This document shows positions 34,801 through 37,590 of a stretch of DNA of 37,590 bases, piece by piece. This DNA comes from Condylostoma magnum (taxonomy: Eukaryota > Ciliophora > Heterotrichea > Heterotrichida > Condylostomatidae). Made by a program: the position numbers and the translations under genes. A model generated the notes under the pieces. The model did not search any database. It was not told the DNA's origin and saw nothing but the letters and a program-made list of their open reading frames with translations. The first letter of the stretch is position 1. Each line of letters starts with the position of its first letter. The stretch spans positions 1 through 37,590 of the forward strand of contig CAKKTI010000146.1 in NCBI GenBank assembly GCA_920105805.1, given 5' to 3'.

Positions 34801-34881
34801 TTTAACTATGAAGAATACCAATAAATAGTTCACGAGCCTAGCTAAATTCATCAAATGACATATTTTGTATCAAGACTTTAG
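28834..34881 (+). CDS. P4-ATPase / guanylyl cyclase fusion (alveolate GC type)
   Basis: 2015 residues, one uninterrupted frame. The N-terminal half is a P4-type lipid-flippase ATPase: SSIYTKYNLLAKNLFSQF, actuator loop ETSQLDGESNLK, phosphorylation site DKTGTIT (Asp 411), nucleotide-binding SERKRMSII and CKGAD (about 551-555), hinge GDGVND at 798-803, then membrane helices. All these motifs are intact. Two class III cyclase-like domains lie at about 1350-1510 and 1830-1985, each after a membrane block. This architecture is the known bifunctional guanylyl cyclase of ciliates and apicomplexans. By eye both cyclase domains lack key residues: C1 keeps the first metal Asp (1362) but has Lys 1406 where the GDAYM Asp belongs; C2 has Gln 1838 and Phe 1882 at these sites. 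TGA is Trp in YETEWIIG and elsewhere. Stop TAG 34879-34881, 10 nt before the L12 ATG. Confidence 0.9.
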
Positions 34882-34891
34882 ATTAGTAAAA

Positions 34892-35563
34892 ATGTTAGTT
34901 AACACACTGAGAAGAGCGTCTAGTAGAGCAGAAACCTTCCAATAATATGTTAATATACAAAGATAACTCTATGACTAAGCTGAAAAATCTCTTAATAGCT
35001 TTTAAAAGCAAAGGATTGATATAATTTTAGAAAACTTGAAGGATATGAGTGAAGAAGAGAGAGTATATCTTTGGTAAAACTTTAGAGATAATTAGATTCA
35101 AACTGTTGGGATTGATCCTAACTATTTAGCCGACGCTCTGCCTAAAATTTACAAAGAAGAAGAGTGGCCTCCTATATAGCCTGAGTTTTTGGAGAATTTT
35201 GTGCAAGTGTAAAATTGAACAATGCAGCCTTATCACACAATGAGTTAAATTATTAAAAACGAGAAAATTTCACTGTAAGGTGGACAAGTTTAGTAGGATT
35301 AGTAAGTTGAGAAATAGGAAGAAGTAGTGGAATAAGTTTAAACAGTGTTCACTGTGAAATTGATTAGCTTTGCGGCTGCTAGTAAAATCAAACTAATAAA
35401 GGAAATTAAGGATATTCTAAAGGTTGGGCTAAAAGAGGCAAAGGAATTGATTGAAAGATGTGAAAAAGAACCTCTATTGATTTTAAAAAATGTTGAGTAG
35501 GATTAGGTTGATGCTATGAAAGAAAAGTTAGAAGGTATTGGAGGAGTTTTAGAAATCAGTTAG
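34892..35563 (+). CDS. MRPL12: Mitochondrial ribosomal protein bL12m
   Basis: 223 residues. The start MLVNTLRRASSRAETFQQYV is a typical mitochondrial presequence (Arg, Ser, no acidic residue in the first 12). A helical N-terminal region for bL10 binding and stalk dimerisation and a Gln/Glu-rich hinge (residues about 125-150) follow. The C-terminal domain, residues about 150-223, is diagnostic: VFTVKLISFAAASKIKLIKE, LKVGLKEAKELIERCE and EKLEGIGGVLEIS. L12 recruits translation factors to the ribosome. The domain ends exactly at tandem TAG TAA (35561-35566). No TGA follows in frame: the frame runs 32 codons straight into the ATG of the next gene. The start is 10 nt after the cyclase stop. Confidence 0.92.
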
Positions 35564-35659
35564 TAATTTTTAATAAAATAGTATATTACTTGTAATAAGG
35601 AGGAAGCAAAAATTAAATCCAGTAATATTATTACAAATTTTATACCGCTAAATAATAAA

Positions 35660-36868
35660 ATGAATCGTGTTATAAGTGACAAAAAGCGTTCTACTAGTAA
35701 GAAAAGGCGAAATAAGTGTTTATCTAAGACACAGGATGATGATGACTATTTAGTTAACTTACTTAATGAAAGAGCTGAAACAGATAGATAAGTGATTGTC
35801 CCAATCGAACAATATGATGCATTAAAAAGATCCTCTAAAAGTCAAAGATAACTAAAAGCAAGGATAAATATACTAAGCTAGGAAAATGCGACAATTAAGG
35901 AAGACAAAGCTGACTTATAGAAGGAGTTAACTAGGTGAAAAAGGGCAAATTAAAAACTACAAAAGAAAGCTTAAAAAAAGGAGCAAAAGATTCAGGGTTT
36001 GATACTTGAAAACACAGATTTAAGATAATACTAACAGCAGCTTTAAGATAATCAATAAACCAATAACTTATAAGTCCAAACTATCTAATAACTACAAGAA
36101 TCTTTGAAGGAAATTGAATAAACATAGAATTAAAGAAATAACACATGCAAGCAGTATTTACAATGGAGTTTAGATTGCTTGCAATCCTTTGACAAGAATA
36201 ATCTTAGCTATACACAACAAAGCTATATTGATGAGTTACTATAAAATCTTTAAACAGGGCTAAAAGCCTTAGGAGAATAAGTGCATGAGGATGAGTAAAT
36301 TAGCCATTTAACCTAAACAATTTAAAGCCTAAGAAAATAAAATTAGTAATTGTCAAGTAATTACGAATAGCTAAAGAAGGACAATTAATCAAACTAAAAT
36401 TCTACTCTTTAGTAATATAAATAAGCTTTGGCCAAAATGAGATAGTAAATGTAGGATTTGAGAGAGAAACTAGATGAAGTTAAATAAAGTCCGAAACTTC
36501 AATAATAGATTATGTAATATGAGAAAGAGATTAATAGTTTGAAATAAGAAAAACTTTATTATGAGGATTAAGTTGAAAGATTGCAGTTAACTATTGATTA
36601 GTAATCTAATATTATAGACAATTTAAAGGAAACTATAGCTGAAATAAATAGCTAACAAACAGAAAGAGATAAAACAGCATCTTCTCCCCTAAAAAACTAT
36701 TTTGAAAGTAGAATGAACAATGATTATTTGTTTGAAGACTAATCATTTATTAACGAAAGATATAATAAGGATCTGTAAAATGAAATAGAAGAACTGGATA
36801 ATGAGATTTATCAACTGCAGAGCTCATTGCAAAGGGCATTAAGATAGGTTAATATTCTAAATGGCTAA
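35660..36868 (+). CDS. Coiled-coil protein, unrecognised
   Basis: 402 residues from ATG 35660 (MNRVISDKKRSTSKKRRNK) to tandem TAA TAA. After a basic N-terminus the protein is predicted by eye as near-continuous coiled coil from about residue 45 to 330 with heptad Leu/Ile and abundant Glu/Lys/Gln (EQYDALKRSSKSQRQLKARI, QLQESLKEIEQTQNQ, EKLDEVKQSPKLQQQIMQYE). A short non-helical linker (TASSPLKNYFESRMNNDYLF) and a final helix follow. Gln is heavily encoded by TAA/TAG, and TGA gives one Trp (TRWKRANQ). Such proteins are often cytoskeletal or basal-body components, but no family is identifiable. It lies 96 nt downstream of L12, in the same frame. Confidence 0.75.
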
Positions 36869-37295
36869 TAAATTTGATAATAATGCTGTCTTAAGCAGGG
36901 TTTATACATTAAACAATTAAGTTATTGTGCATTGCTTTGTAATCAATTTTTCTAATTAATTTAATATCTAATAGAAATTTATTATTAAACTTATTAAATA
37001 ATACAATTCACAACAAATGATATTAAGTAATCACTTTATAATACAAATTATTTTATTAAATTGCTTCTTTTGATATATCACAATAACTTTTCATACTATT
37101 AATACTGGGAATATGTAAATTAAATGATCATTTTAATAGTGTAATAACAAGCTACTTAACAATCTATCTATATAAATAATGTGTTTCCCAATATTTGATA
37201 AATTATCAGAATACTATTTTAAAGCGCAGTTCTCCTCCTAAAACATGCAACCATTTATTCTGTATGTTAATTTAATCTAAAAGAGATTACTAAGA
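36869..37295. other. 427-nt convergent intergenic region
   Basis: AT-rich spacer between converging genes. No protein-like ORF, apart from the 32-codon extension that the small EF-hand gene would gain if its first TAG were read as Gln. No repeat or RNA gene seen. Confidence 0.4.
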
Positions 37296-37580
37296 CTAAC
37301 CATCAATGGACTTTAAGATCTCAACAACTAAAACTTTGAATTCATCTACTGAGATCTTCCCGTCTTGGTTGGTATCAAGCTCTTTGTAAGCCGCTTCAAT
37401 GTCTTCAGCAGAGGGAGTTGGAACATTGCCTTCGCTCTAGTCACTTATCATCCTCATTGCATTGCCCAATTCGGATTAATCAATACTTCCAGATCCATCA
37501 GTATCGATTTAGTCAAATACAGCTTTCACAACGGTGTTCAATTGTTCCTCGTTGTTTAGAATCTATTGGATTTCGGACAT
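37296..37580 (-). CDS. Small two-EF-hand calcium-binding protein
   Basis: 94 residues from ATG 37580 (MSEIQQILNNEEQLNTVVKA), 10 nt from the window edge. Two EF-hands: FDQIDTDGSGSIDQSELGNA (residues about 23-42) and YKELDTNQDGKISVDEFKVL (about 66-85). Both 12-residue loops have Asp at position 1, the central Gly and an acidic residue at position 12, so both should bind Ca2+. Short proteins with a single EF-hand pair are common in ciliates as calmodulin-like sensors. The likely stop is TAG after KSIDG at 37296-37298, with TAG TAA two codons later; the next TGA would add 32 residues of unlikely composition. Target unknown. Confidence 0.85.
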
Positions 37581-37590
37581 ATTTATTATT

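Noticed and set aside
1-37590. Pseudogene or sequencing-error explanation for the many in-frame stops
   Set aside because: The stops fall at conserved Gln and Trp positions in full-length housekeeping genes on both strands, with no frameshifts, so a variant code is the simpler explanation.
1-37590. Search for transposons, CRISPR arrays, tRNA genes and telomeric repeats
   Set aside because: No transposase, reverse transcriptase, terminal repeat, regularly spaced short repeat, cloverleaf or telomere repeat was seen; the only strong repeat is the coding array at 1-2757.

Overview
The window looks like somatic (macronuclear) DNA of a ciliate with an ambiguous nuclear code. Inside recognisable genes TAA and TAG are read as glutamine and TGA as tryptophan, yet genes also end on TAG, TAA or TGA, usually as tandem clusters such as TAG TAA. 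This matches the Condylostoma-type code (NCBI table 28) better than the karyorelict code (table 27, TGA the only stop). A standard-code ORF scan therefore breaks every gene into fragments. The DNA is AT-rich. About 24 genes are packed on both strands, and I found no intron in any gene I followed, including one of 2016 codons.

Layout. 1-4862 (-): partial ciliary STPGR (PG-rich repeat) protein with a recent 594-bp tandem amplification. 5223-7374 (-): LYR-motif protein and DRC1, a nexin-dynein regulatory complex subunit. 7847-8755 (+): mitochondrial ADP/ATP carrier. 8853-10774 (-): class I histone deacetylase and eIF3g. 11026-13206 (+): DUF229 sulfatase-like membrane protein. 13232-17148 (-): calponin-homology protein and a degenerate hybrid histidine kinase. 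17578-18907: a multi-TM protein (+) and a small basic protein (-). 19147-21529 (+): unknown protein, KDEL receptor, unknown protein. 21597-25450 (-): WASH-complex SWIP and an EF-hand protein. 25536-26372 (+): multi-TM protein. 26441-28756 (-): unknown Q-rich protein and a membrane-anchored short-chain dehydrogenase. 28834-36868 (+): P4-ATPase/guanylyl-cyclase fusion, mitochondrial L12 and a coiled-coil protein. 37296-37580 (-): small EF-hand protein.

The most unusual feature is how co-directional genes are joined. Seven pairs are separated by only 5-19 nt between stop and next ATG, and two unrelated pairs share the identical junction TAGTAATAAAAATG. In an organism where stop codons are thought to be recognised by closeness to the mRNA 3' end, this is hard to reconcile with ordinary separate transcripts. 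It suggests either polycistronic mRNAs with a local termination signal, or mRNA ends that overlap the neighbouring gene. Two large signalling proteins (the cyclase fusion and the histidine kinase) keep their folds but appear to have lost key catalytic residues.

All assignments were made by reading translations by eye; no database search was run. Choices of start and of the exact stop among clustered TAA/TAG/TGA are inferences.
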